A DNA stretch of 13,701 nt from an uncultured Clostridia bacterium. Its GTDB lineage: Bacteria > Bacillota > Clostridia > TANB77 > CAG-508. Every line of letters begins with the position of its first letter. Position 1 is the first letter of the stretch. Below, piece by piece: positions 1 through 7,872 of the stretch. The notes beneath the pieces are model-generated. The model was not told where the DNA came from, ran no database searches, and worked only from the letters and a program-made list of their open reading frames with translations. The DNA lies in the NCBI GenBank assembly GCA_947630255.1, contig CANRGU010000027.1, positions 1 to 13,701 on the forward strand. Reading direction: 5' to 3'. Both the position numbers and the translations under genes were made by a program.

Positions 1-5
1 CAATT

Positions 6-102
6 AAAAGTCATTTGAAAAATGTATATAAACACACAAAAAATACTAAAAAAAATGTGAGATAATACATAAAAGTGATTTGAAAAATGTGATAAAATTA
101 TA
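6..102. repeat. degenerate tandem repeat, ~32-33 bp period, upstream of ATPase pseudogene
   Basis: The 20-base unit at 6-25 recurs at 71-90 with one difference (AAAAGTCATTTG... versus AAAAGTGATTTG...). A poorer copy lies between them at about 38-70. The shared AAAATGT core falls at 19-25, 52-58 and 84-90, giving a period of 32-33 bp. Each unit contains TTGAAA-like and AT-rich hexamers, so it could be a multiplied promoter or binding region of the adjacent ATPase gene. That role is inference. Confidence 0.6.
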
Positions 103-1113
103 AAAAGTTGTTTGATTTTTGTGAAAATGCAAACCAGTATCATATTATATCCGCAGGTTCACTTTTAGGAGTATCAATACATGAAGGAGTATCATTTCCA
201 GTTGGAAAAGTGGATTTTTTAAACTTAACTCCATTAAGTTTTTTTGAATTTATGAAAGCTATTGGAGAAGAAGAATTATTACAATTATTGAAAAACGATG
301 ATTTTGATATGATGAATGTGTTTAGTTCTAAATTAAAAGAATACTTAAAACTTTATTTTTATATAGGTGGAATGCCAGAGGCAGTAAACTCTTATATAGA
401 AGATAAAGATTTATTAAAAGTTCGTAAGATACAAAAAAGATTATTAGATGCATATGAACAAGATTTTTCAAAACATGCTCCAAGTAATATAGTACCAAGA
501 ATTAGAGCTTTGTGGAATAATATACCTACGCAACTTGCAAAAGAAAATAAAAAATTTATATATGGTTTAGTTAGAGAAGGTGCTAGAGCTAGAGAATATG
601 AAATAGCATTATCATGGCTTATAGATTGTGGACTTATATATCAAGTCAATAGGGTAAATACAAGTAAAGTTCCATTATCCGCATATCAAGATTTTAACGC
701 ATTTAAATTATATTTATTAGATGTTCGGATTATTATCTGCTATGTCTGGAATTGATGAAAAAACTATTTTAGAGGGAAACGAAATATTTGAAGAATTTAA
801 GGGAAGTTTAACAGAACAATATGTTTTGTGCCAATTAAAACAATGCACGGAGTTAGATATTTTTTATTGGGCATCTGATACTGGAATGTCAGAAATAGAC
901 TTTATAACACAAATAGGAAAAAATAATATTCCGATAGAAGTAAAAGCAAGTGAAAATTTACAAGCAAAAAGTTTAAAAATATTTGTACAAAAATATAATA
1001 CAGTTATAAATGTGAGAACATCTATGTCTGATTACAGGAAAGAAAAATGGGTTATAAATATACCACTTTACGATATAGGTAATATAGAAGAAATCATTAC
1101 TAAAAATGAGTAA
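99..1113 (+). pseudogene. DUF4143-family ATPase, 5' deleted and frameshifted
   Basis: This is the remnant of a DUF4143 'ATP-binding protein', an AAA+-like ATPase with a C-terminal nuclease-like fold. The visible part begins at the sensor-1-like stretch HIISAGSLLGV and keeps the PLSFFEF motif, the winged-helix part and a C-terminal segment with EIDF...PIEVKA. Walker A and Walker B regions are absent. An in-frame stop lies at 93-95, so the 5' loss is a real deletion and not the window edge. The frame breaks at 726: the first frame (from a TTG at 108) reaches ...LYLLDV and the second resumes with GLLSAM at 727. Removing one C (gttCgga) restores a continuous protein. An ATPase without its P-loop is almost certainly inactive. 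It is outside the integrated element and belongs to the chromosomal flank. Confidence 0.85.
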
Positions 1114-1124
1114 AAGTTATTCCA
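1112..1124. repeat. AAAAGTTATTCCA motif after ATPase pseudogene
   Basis: AAAAGTTATTCCA overlaps the ATPase stop codon here. The same 13-mer is found twice in the direct repeats at 11242-11308, beside the second ATPase remnant, and its first ten bases overlap the recombinase stop at 11212. This may be a flanking repeat of DUF4143 ATPase modules, which is inference. Confidence 0.45.
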
Positions 1125-1168
1125 AAAAATTATATTTTTATGTATTCTTGAATAAAAGTCACAAAATA

Positions 1169-1207
1169 AAACCTCTAACATAAAATAAATAAAAAAGTTG
1201 GAGGTTT
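1169..1207 (+). promoter_or_regulatory. inverted repeat covering the peroxiredoxin ribosome binding site
   Basis: AAACCTC at 1169-1175 is the exact complement of GAGGTTT at 1201-1207, which includes most of the Shine-Dalgarno sequence GGAGG (1200-1204) of the peroxiredoxin start at 1215. If paired in mRNA, a 7-bp stem with a 25-nt loop would hide the ribosome binding site. Whether it is used in control is unknown. Confidence 0.35.
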
Positions 1208-1214
1208 ATCTTTT

Positions 1215-1367
1215 ATGAATAATTACGAAATAATGATGAATGGAAATGTTAAAATAGGAGAATTTGCGCCAGATTTTGAAGCAGTAACAACAATGGGAAA
1301 TATAAAGCTTTCGGATTATAAAGGAAAGTGGCTTATTTTGTTTTCACACCCTCGGTGACTTTACTCC
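1215..1367 (+). pseudogene. peroxiredoxin (Prx6/AhpC-TSA type), N-terminal part, interrupted
   Basis: ATG at 1215 follows GGAGG at 1200-1204. The translation shows a peroxiredoxin start: KIGEFAPDFEAVTTMG, then LSDYKGKWLILFSHP. The family continues with GDFTPVC, where the cysteine is the peroxide-attacking residue that reduces H2O2 or alkyl hydroperoxides. Here an extra C at 1353 (cctCggt) shifts the frame and gives HPR and a stop at 1356-1358. Ignoring it, the frame reads GDFTP up to 1368, where homology ends and element sequence starts. The rest of the gene lies at 11799-12302. The rebuilt protein would be about 217 aa with the peroxidatic Cys near residue 53. As it stands the fragment lacks the active-site cysteine and cannot be an enzyme. 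Confidence 0.92.
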
Positions 1368-1389
1368 CGTCTAATCTTACAATTTGGGG
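1344..1389. other. attL-like junction of the integrated element
   Basis: The left half (1344-1365) is peroxiredoxin coding sequence and the right half (1368-1389) is element sequence ending in AATTTGGGG. The proposed 2-bp crossover is CC at 1366-1367. GACTTTACTCC (1357-1367) matches GACTTTACCCC at 11790-11800 in 10 of 11 positions. The element half is an imperfect inverted copy of the element half at the other end. Confidence 0.75.
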
Positions 1390-1482
1390 AAATGTAAAAA
1401 AGTCTGATATTGCTTAATTTTCTTTAATAGGAAACTCTAAAATAGAATAAAAATGGAACAGAATCGATTGTGAGGAGGTTAA

Positions 1483-1530
1483 TTGGAAAGAAAAGAGGTA
1501 AATGAAAAAATTTATATCTATCAAAATTAG
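1483..1530 (+). other. possible 15-codon ORF at the left end of the element
   Basis: A strong GAGGAGGT (1472-1479) precedes a TTG at 1483, giving MERKEVNEKIYIYQN and a TAG. The frame reopens after the TAG for ten more residues (VYELEKNKIN). It may be the remnant of a small gene or chance. The spacing is short. Nothing else coding was seen between the left junction and the exporter gene. Confidence 0.2.
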
Positions 1531-1578
1531 GTATATGAATTAGAAAAAAATAAAATTAATTAAATATTAATAAATTTG

Positions 1579-1610
1579 TTCATAATTAATTCATTTTTAA
1601 ATTGTATAAT
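1579..1610 (+). promoter_or_regulatory. candidate response-regulator operator and -10 box for the exporter operon
   Basis: Two adjacent 11-bp direct repeats, TTCATAATTAA (1579-1589) and TTCATTTTTAA (1590-1600), agree at 9 of 11 positions. A perfect TATAAT follows at 1605-1610. No TTGACA-like -35 box sits at the right distance; the repeats occupy that place. OmpR-family regulators commonly bind tandem half-sites about 10-11 bp apart and activate promoters with a weak -35. The regulator at 5829 is the obvious candidate, by inference. Confidence 0.45.
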
Positions 1611-1649
1611 ATAAAAGTCAAATAAAAATTCAGTGAAAGGAGTCATTGT

Positions 1650-3716
1650 ATGCAAAAGTTTGGAAAAGCAATTTGCAAACACAGAAGATTAATTCTAATA
1701 ATTGTTTTACTACTATTAATTCCTTCTATCATGGGAATTAAAGCAACTAGAATCAATTATGATATATTAGTTTATCTTCCAGATGATGTAGAAACTTTAA
1801 AGGGAGAAAATATATTATCAGAAGATTTTAATATGGGAGCATTTTCAGTAGTATTGCTAGAAGATATGGAAACAAAAGATATATTAAAATTGGAAGATGA
1901 ATTTAAAAAATTAGATAATGTAGAAAAAGTAGCAAGTATTGCGGATGTTATAGGTACAGGAATACCAGAAGAAATGATACCTGATGACATAAAAGACAAA
2001 ATATATAAAGACAATGAAACTATTATGTTAGTTACATTCAAAGATAAAATATCAGAAGATACTACTATGGAAACAGTAGAAAAATTAAGAGAAATGACAG
2101 GTAAGCAGTGCAAAATAAGTGGAATGACAGCAACAGTGTTAGATACAAGAGATTTATCAGCTTCAGAAATAGTTATTTATATTGTAATAGCCGTAATCTT
2201 ATGTTTAATTATATTAGAGCTAGCACTAGACTCATATATTGTACCAATTTTATTACTATTAAATATAGGCTTAGCAATTTTATATAATATGGGAAGTAAT
2301 GTATTTTTAGGACAAATTTCTTACATAACTAAGGCAATAAGTGCAGTATTGCAACTTGGAGTAACAATGGATTTTGCTATTTTCCTATATCATAGCTATA
2401 TGCAAGAAAAAGAAAAAATAAAAGATAATGATGAAGCAATGGCAAATGCTATTGGAAAAACATTACTATCTGTAGTAGGAAGTTCTCTTACAACAATAGC
2501 AGGATTCTTAGCATTATGTAGTATGAATCTAACTTTAGGAAAAGATATAGGTTTAGTAATGGCAAAAGGTGTATTATTTGGAGTTATTTGTGTTGTAACA
2601 GTTCTTCCGGCTATGATACTAGAGTTAAATGGTTTAATTGAGAAAACAAAGCATAAAGAAATATTCCCTAAATTTACAAGAGTTAGAGATTTTATAGTTA
2701 AGCATTATAAAGCATTTGCTATATCTTTTATTATAATTTTACCAATAGCATTCTATGGTTATAAAAATACAGATGTTTATTATAACTTAGATAAATCATT
2801 ACCAACGTCATTAGAAAGTGTAACAGCAAATACTGAATTAAAAGAAAAATTCAATATGGTATCAATGGAATTATTATTAATTGATAAAAATGTTCCAGAT
2901 TATAAAGTAAATGATATGCTAAATGAAATAGAAAATTTAAATGGTATTGAATGGACTTTGGGATATTCAAAAGTAGCAGATTTAGGAATTCCAAAAGATA
3001 CTATACCAGATGAGATAAAAGAAATTTTCCAAAGTGATAAATATCAAATGATTATAATAAATTCAAAATATGAAATGGCAACAGACGAGTTAAATGAACA
3101 AGTAACAAAAATAAATGAAATTATAAAGAAATATGATGATAAGGCTATTCTTGCAGGTGAAGGACCTCTAATGAAAGACCTAGTAGAGATTAGTGATCAT
3201 GATTTTAACAGCGTAAATACAGTATCAATAGGAATTATATTTGTAATCATGATAATTGTTTTAAAATCAATATCATTACCTGTTATATTAATTGCAGTAA
3301 TTGAGTTTGCTATATTTATTAATATGGGAATACCTTATTACACAGGTACTGTACTTCCATTCATTGCATCAATTGTAATAGGAACAATACAATTAGGAGC
3401 TACAATTGACTATGCAATATTAATCACAAATAAATATATAACTGAAAGAAAAAACGGAAAGGACAAGAAAAGTGCTATTACCGAAGCTCTTGGAACATCT
3501 ATAAGTTCTATTGCTGTAAGTGGACTATGTTTCTTTGGAGCAACATTTGGAGTAGGTATGTACTCAAAAATAGAAATGATAGGTTCTTTATGCACTTTAA
3601 TGTCAAGAGGAGCGATTGTTAGTATGATTTGTGTTATAGCTATATTGCCATCGTTCTTAATGATTTTTGATAAACTAATTTGTAAAACAACAATAGTAAT
3701 GAAAGTAAAAAATTAA
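1650..3716 (+). CDS. MMPL/RND-superfamily exporter
   Basis: This 688-aa protein is an inner-membrane RND-type transporter of the MMPL family, which uses the proton gradient to export lipids, peptides or drugs. It has two tandem halves. TM1 is at about 13-31, an external domain at 32-170 and TM2-6 at about 172-330; TM7 is at about 352-371, a second external domain at 372-522 and TM8-12 at about 523-675. Each half has the MMPL motif in its fourth helix: QLGVTMDFAIF (Asp241) and QLGATIDYAIL (Asp587), the usual proton-relay pairs. The two external domains also share a GIP-x-x-x-IPD-x-IK motif (about 104-115 and 446-457), a trace of internal duplication. AAAGGAG lies 7 bases upstream of the ATG. 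The next gene starts 21 bp downstream and is a likely partner. The substrate cannot be read from sequence. Confidence 0.93.
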   Translation: MQKFGKAICKHRRLILIIVLLLLIPSIMGIKATRINYDILVYLPDDVETLKGENILSEDFNMGAFSVVLLEDMETKDILKLEDEFKKLDNVEKVASIADVIGTGIPEEMIPDDIKDKIYKDNETIMLVTFKDKISEDTTMETVEKLREMTGKQCKISGMTATVLDTRDLSASEIVIYIVIAVILCLIILELALDSYIVPILLLLNIGLAILYNMGSNVFLGQISYITKAISAVLQLGVTMDFAIFLYHSYMQEKEKIKDNDEAMANAIGKTLLSVVGSSLTTIAGFLALCSMNLTLGKDIGLVMAKGVLFGVICVVTVLPAMILELNGLIEKTKHKEIFPKFTRVRDFIVKHYKAFAISFIIILPIAFYGYKNTDVYYNLDKSLPTSLESVTANTELKEKFNMVSMELLLIDKNVPDYKVNDMLNEIENLNGIEWTLGYSKVADLGIPKDTIPDEIKEIFQSDKYQMIIINSKYEMATDELNEQVTKINEIIKKYDDKAILAGEGPLMKDLVEISDHDFNSVNTVSIGIIFVIMIIVLKSISLPVILIAVIEFAIFINMGIPYYTGTVLPFIASIVIGTIQLGATIDYAILITNKYITERKNGKDKKSAITEALGTSISSIAVSGLCFFGATFGVGMYSKIEMIGSLCTLMSRGAIVSMICVIAILPSFLMIFDKLICKTTIVMKVKN

Positions 3717-3737
3717 ATAGAAAGGATTTGATTTAAG

Positions 3738-5726
3738 ATGAGTAAAAAGATGATTACAAAAATAACTTCAAGTATTGTATTATTATGCACAATGTTTACA
3801 TATACAGTACCAGTATTAGCTTTTACAAAAGATGAAACAGTTTATTCTAAAATAAATTCAAATGGAGAAACTTATAGTACAATAGTAAATGACCATATAA
3901 AAAATGTTGGACAGGAGCAATTAATCAATGACATTTCTGATTTATTAAATATAAAAAATGTAAATGGAGATGAAGAATTTTCACAAAATGGAAATGAGTT
4001 AGTTTGGAGTGCAAACGGAAGTGATATATATTATCAAGGAGAATCACAAAAAGAATTACCAATAGAATGTAATCTAAAATATGAGTTAGAAGGAGAAGAA
4101 ATTACTGCTGAAAATTTAGCAGGAAAAAGTGGAAAAGTAAAAATAACAATAGAGTATGTTAATAAAGATGAACATATAGTTAATGTAAATGGGAAAAATG
4201 AAAAATTATATACACCATTTGTAGTAATTTGTGGGACAATTCTAGATAATGAAATTCACAAAAATATAGAAATAACAAATGGAAAATTAATTGACAATGG
4301 AAATAAAACAGTAGTGATTGGAATGAGTTTGCCAGGTATGCAAGAAAGTTTAAATATCTCAAAGGACAAAATAGACATTCCAAATACAGTAGAAATAACA
4401 ATGGATGCTACTGACTTTGAATTAAATAACATAGTAACATATGTAACACCAAAAGTGTTGGAAGAAAGTGATTTAGAGATATTTGACAAAATATATGAAA
4501 TCTATGGTAAAGTAAATACATTACAAAGTTCAAGTAAGCAATTAGTTGATGGAGCAAGCACATTAAAAGATGGAGCAAATACATATAATGAAAAATCACA
4601 AGAATTCAATAATGCTATGAAGCAAATTTCAAATGGTGTAAAATCTGCTAATCAAAGTTATTCTCAAATTGATGATGGTATTAGTTCATTAAGTCAGGGA
4701 AGTTCAGATTTAAAATCAGGTGCAGAAAAATTAAACTCCGGAATTAATGAATTAAATTCTCAACTAACTAATCTACCTGAAAGTGTAGGAGCATTATATG
4801 AAGGAAGTTTACAAATATTAGATGGATTAAATACTGATAAATCTACTGGAAAAATTGGCTTAGTAGATGGAGTAAATAGTATAATTTCTTCACTAAAAAC
4901 AACAACAGCAGGTCTGGAAGAAGCATTAGAAAAATCAATAAATGGAAGTGATAGTACAATAACTATTTTAAAGGAAAACAATTTAACTTTAAATGCAACA
5001 TTAAAAATATTAGAACAAAATGAGGAAGAAAATTCATCAGAAATAGAAGAAATAACAAAACAAATAGAAACAAATAATAAACTAATTGAAACATATGAAG
5101 CACAAAAAGAAGAAGCAGAAGGTAAATTAGCTATAATAAAACAAAAATCAAAATTAAGTGAAAGTTCTTTAGAAAGTGTTCAAAAAGGAATTACGACTAT
5201 CCAAGATGCAATTAAAGAAATAGTAGGAGGTTTGGGAAAACTAAATACTGCTTCTAAAAAATTGCCAAGTGCATTATCACAATTATCGAACGGATCTAAA
5301 TCTTTAGCAGAAGGTACTAAAACTTTATCAGTAGGTGCTTCAACTTTAAGTATAGGTTCTAAAGATATGAAACAAGGATTAAATAAATTAGATACTGGTG
5401 GAACAAAATTAGGAACAGCAAGTAACCAATTAACAGATGGTGCAAATACTTTGGCAGAAGGTGTAACTACATTAGCGGAAGGCATTACTAAATTTGATAA
5501 AGAAGGAATAGAAACAATTTGCAATTATATAAATGGTGATTTAAAAGATGTTACAGCAAGAATAGAGAAATTACAAGAATTATCAGAAGAATATAATAAC
5601 TTTACAATGCTAAATGATAGTAATCTAGGTAACGTTAAATTTATTATGATAATGGATAGTATAAAAAAATCAGAGGAAAATAAGCAAGAAGTTATCTTTG
5701 AAGAAGACAAAACAAAAAATAATTAA
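3738..5726 (+). CDS. secreted YhgE/Pip-like protein with L-x-x-G repeats
   Basis: This 662-aa protein has a signal peptide (KK, hydrophobic core at 11-28, likely cleavage after VLA at residue 28). Next come a beta-rich N-terminal domain (about 35-245), a first block of heptad-like repeats of the LxxGxxxL kind (about 262-345), a charged coiled coil (about 410-470) and a second repeat block (about 495-585). Such Gly-spaced repeats (LVDGASTLKDGA, LTDGANTLAEGV) are the hallmark of the extracellular part of YhgE/Pip and some MMPL-associated proteins. Full YhgE/Pip proteins end in several membrane helices. Here none is evident, and the tail is charged (EEDKTKNN). It most likely acts outside the membrane as a tether or adaptor for the exporter encoded just upstream. 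AAAGGA at 3721-3726 supports the start, with rather long spacing. Function is inferred from context only. Confidence 0.75.
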   Translation: MSKKMITKITSSIVLLCTMFTYTVPVLAFTKDETVYSKINSNGETYSTIVNDHIKNVGQEQLINDISDLLNIKNVNGDEEFSQNGNELVWSANGSDIYYQGESQKELPIECNLKYELEGEEITAENLAGKSGKVKITIEYVNKDEHIVNVNGKNEKLYTPFVVICGTILDNEIHKNIEITNGKLIDNGNKTVVIGMSLPGMQESLNISKDKIDIPNTVEITMDATDFELNNIVTYVTPKVLEESDLEIFDKIYEIYGKVNTLQSSSKQLVDGASTLKDGANTYNEKSQEFNNAMKQISNGVKSANQSYSQIDDGISSLSQGSSDLKSGAEKLNSGINELNSQLTNLPESVGALYEGSLQILDGLNTDKSTGKIGLVDGVNSIISSLKTTTAGLEEALEKSINGSDSTITILKENNLTLNATLKILEQNEEENSSEIEEITKQIETNNKLIETYEAQKEEAEGKLAIIKQKSKLSESSLESVQKGITTIQDAIKEIVGGLGKLNTASKKLPSALSQLSNGSKSLAEGTKTLSVGASTLSIGSKDMKQGLNKLDTGGTKLGTASNQLTDGANTLAEGVTTLAEGITKFDKEGIETICNYINGDLKDVTARIEKLQELSEEYNNFTMLNDSNLGNVKFIMIMDSIKKSEENKQEVIFEEDKTKNN

Positions 5727-5760
5727 TAATTTGCTAATTAAAAATATATGAAGCATAAAT

Positions 5761-5824
5761 ATAGGAGTGGATATAAAATACCTCCTTTTGTTAAAATTCA
5801 CTCCTATCTATATCCTGTGAGGTG
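5761..5824 (+). promoter_or_regulatory. leader with alternative hairpins before the response regulator
   Basis: ATAGGAGTG (5761-5769) is the exact complement of CACTCCTAT (5799-5807), a 9-bp stem. Within it AGGAG (5763-5767) could instead pair with CTCCT (5782-5786). ACCTC (5780-5784) could also pair with GAGGT of the ribosome binding site (5819-5823). The pairings exclude each other, as in leader-RNA switches. There is no T-run, so it is not a simple terminator. Confidence 0.4.
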
Positions 5825-5828
5825 AAAA

Positions 5829-6509
5829 ATGTTTAATATTTTAATTGTAGAAGATGATAAAAATTTAAGAAAATTAATTGTAACATGCTTAAAAAAGAAT
5901 AACTATAACACTTATGAAGCATTTAATGGAAATGAAGCACTAGAAGTGCTAGATCAAAATTATGTTGATTTAATAATAAGTGATGTTATGATGCCAGAAA
6001 TGGATGGGTTTCAGTTAATAAAAGAATTGAGAGATTGTAAATATAAGACTCCTATTTTATTAATTACAGCCAAGAGCGATATAAAAGACAAAAAACAAGG
6101 CTTTCTATTAGGGGCAGATGACTATATGGTAAAACCAATAAATATAGAAGAATTACTTTTAAGAGTACATGTGCTGTTAAGAAGAAGTCAAAGTGCAAAT
6201 GAAAGAAAAATAAGGGCAGGAGATTTAATTCTGGACTATGACCAATTAAGTGTTACTAAAAAAGGAAAAGTATATTTTCTAGCACAAAAAGAATTTCTAC
6301 TATTATATAAATTGCTAAGTACACCTGATACAATTTTTACAAGACAAGAGTTAATAGAAGAGATTTGGGGGTTAGAAAGCGAATCAGATTATAGAACAAT
6401 AGATGTTCATATAAAGAGAATTAGAGAAAAAATGTATGATGTCCATGATTTTGAGATTGTTACAATTAGAGGAGTTGGATACAAAGGCATAATACATGGG
6501 AAAGGATAA
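5829..6509 (+). CDS. OmpR/PhoB-family response regulator
   Basis: This 226-aa cytoplasmic DNA-binding regulator has an N-terminal receiver domain (1-118) with the acidic pocket Asp9/Asp10, phosphoacceptor Asp52 (LIISDVMMPEMDG), Thr80 and Lys102 (VKP). The C-terminal winged helix (about 128-222) has the family pattern LLLYKLLSTP, then TRQELIEEIWG, the recognition segment YRTIDVHIKRIREK and the terminal hairpin VTIRGVGYKG. All key residues are present. GAGGTG at 5819-5824 sits four bases before the ATG. The kinase gene starts two bases after its stop, so the pair is translated together. It probably controls the exporter operon upstream, where tandem 11-bp repeats lie beside the -10 box. Confidence 0.95.
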   Translation: MFNILIVEDDKNLRKLIVTCLKKNNYNTYEAFNGNEALEVLDQNYVDLIISDVMMPEMDGFQLIKELRDCKYKTPILLITAKSDIKDKKQGFLLGADDYMVKPINIEELLLRVHVLLRRSQSANERKIRAGDLILDYDQLSVTKKGKVYFLAQKEFLLLYKLLSTPDTIFTRQELIEEIWGLESESDYRTIDVHIKRIREKMYDVHDFEIVTIRGVGYKGIIHGKG

Positions 6510-6511
6510 AT

Positions 6512-7624
6512 ATGTTTGAAAAAATTTTTGGAAAGAAAAAATCTATACAAAGAGGACTTATTAGGGATATTATAATTGAAAATGCAATTGTACTAATAGC
6601 AACTATTATAGGATTCTTTTTAATAGTAGATAATCAAGCATTTAACAGATTAGTACAAATTGAATTAACTTCTGGAGAAGAAATCGAAGAAATTATTACA
6701 ATTATTAGAAGAGCAATTCTTTTATTAGTTTTAAATTCAATCTTTATTAGTGCAGTAATTGTAAGAATTACATCTAAAAAGATGCTATTACCCATAACAA
6801 AGTTGTCAAGTGCAGCCAAAAAAGTAGCAGCTGGAGATTTTAGTATAAAATTAGAAACATATAGAGAGGATGAAGTAGGCGAACTAACTAACAATTTCAA
6901 TGATATGGTAAAGGATCTAAGAAGTATAGAGAGTCTGCAAAAAGAATTTGTAGATAATGTATCACACGAAATAAAGACACCTATAACTTCAATACAAGGA
7001 TTTGCACAATTACTTAGAGATGATAACATATCTAAAGAAGAAAAAAATGAATATATTGATATTATTGAGGAAGAATCAAATAGATTATTGAATTTATCAA
7101 CCAATATGCTTAAACTTTCAAAATTACAAAATCAAAACAAAATAACAAACATAGAACAAATAGATATTTCTGAACAAATACGAAAGGCTATTTCATTATT
7201 AGAGCCAAAGTGGAGAGAAAAAGCAATAGTATTTAATATAAGTATGGAGGAAAAATATTTTTTTGGCGATGAAGATTTAATATTTCAAGTATGGATTAAT
7301 TTATTGGAAAATGCTATAAAATTTTCAAAACAGAATGGGAAAATTGATATTAATTTAAAAGAAGAAGATAATTGGATAGAGATTAGAATAAAAGATTATG
7401 GAATAGGAATGGATGAGGATGAAAAAAGAAAAATCTTTACAAGATTTTATCAAATAGATAAATCACATTCTGCTAAAGGAAGTGGACTAGGTTTAGCAAT
7501 TGTAAAAAGAATTATAGAGCTATCAAAAGGAAAAATAGAAATAGAAAGCAAAAAAAATGTAGGAACTACAGTTATTATTAAATTACCAATAGAAAAGGAA
7601 GAAAGTGAAATATTAGTTGTATAA
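6512..7624 (+). CDS. sensor histidine kinase, short extracytoplasmic loop
   Basis: This 370-aa membrane kinase is the partner of the preceding regulator. TM1 is at about 21-39 and TM2 at about 68-86, with only about 28 residues outside. A HAMP linker follows (about 87-140), then the HisKA dimerisation domain with phospho-accepting His152 (NVSHEIKTPITSIQGF) and the ATPase domain with N-box NLLENAIKFS (Asn267), G1 DYGIGM (295-300), F-box FTRFYQ and G2 GSGLGLAI (323-330). All catalytic boxes are intact. The small loop leaves little room for a ligand-binding domain, so it may sense a membrane event or a partner protein, as in intramembrane-sensing kinases; that is inference. Its ribosome binding site (AAAGGA) lies in the last codons of the regulator gene, indicating translational coupling. 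Confidence 0.95.
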   Translation: MFEKIFGKKKSIQRGLIRDIIIENAIVLIATIIGFFLIVDNQAFNRLVQIELTSGEEIEEIITIIRRAILLLVLNSIFISAVIVRITSKKMLLPITKLSSAAKKVAAGDFSIKLETYREDEVGELTNNFNDMVKDLRSIESLQKEFVDNVSHEIKTPITSIQGFAQLLRDDNISKEEKNEYIDIIEEESNRLLNLSTNMLKLSKLQNQNKITNIEQIDISEQIRKAISLLEPKWREKAIVFNISMEEKYFFGDEDLIFQVWINLLENAIKFSKQNGKIDINLKEEDNWIEIRIKDYGIGMDEDEKRKIFTRFYQIDKSHSAKGSGLGLAIVKRIIELSKGKIEIESKKNVGTTVIIKLPIEKEESEILVV

Positions 7625-7660
7625 GAGGAGAATTAAGTTTAAAAAATTATGGAGGAAAAA

Positions 7661-7855
7661 ATGAATACAGAATATACAAAAAAACATGCGGTAACATATA
7701 CAGAAGAAATAACAGAGGAGATTGCAGAAGAGATAACACGAAAGGTAAAAGTGATATTATCAAAAAGATCAGCTTTGCATAGAAGATTAGTAGAGGCTTT
7801 CCCAGAAATGAAAATGAAAATTAATCAGAAAATCAAAAAAAGGATAAAAAGATAA
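7661..7855 (+). CDS. small highly charged protein, unknown function
   Basis: This is a 64-aa protein. The ATG at 7661 is chosen because GGAGG lies at 7651-7655; an upstream in-frame ATG at 7649 would overlap that site and has none of its own. The sequence divides into an acidic, Thr/Glu-rich part (about 10-28, TEEITEEIAEEITRK) and a strongly basic C-terminus (about 45-64, ending KKRIKR). It is probably helical, with no signal peptide or membrane segment. It lies 36 bp after the kinase and 17 bp before the HdeD-like gene, so it is very likely in the same operon. I do not recognise the family. A role in signalling or in binding the membrane protein is possible but not shown. Confidence 0.7.
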   Translation: MNTEYTKKHAVTYTEEITEEIAEEITRKVKVILSKRSALHRRLVEAFPEMKMKINQKIKKRIKR

Positions 7856-7872
7856 AATTGGAGGAAAATAAG

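Noticed and set aside
721..1113. A separate 130-aa gene
   Set aside because: It continues the previous ATPase frame after a one-base shift and has no start signal.
1366..1389. Element as an IS or transposon with DDE-type terminal inverted repeats
   Set aside because: The inverted ends exist, but there is no DDE transposase and no ordinary target-site duplication. Symmetry around CC and the serine recombinase explain them better.
4500..5520. Repeats in the YhgE-like gene as a DNA repeat or CRISPR array
   Set aside because: The repetition is at protein level (L-x-x-G heptads). Unit lengths and bases vary and there are no spacers.
6634..7104. Minus-strand 156-codon ORF opposite the kinase
   Set aside because: It is a low-complexity Ser/Ile/Leu-rich shadow of the kinase gene.
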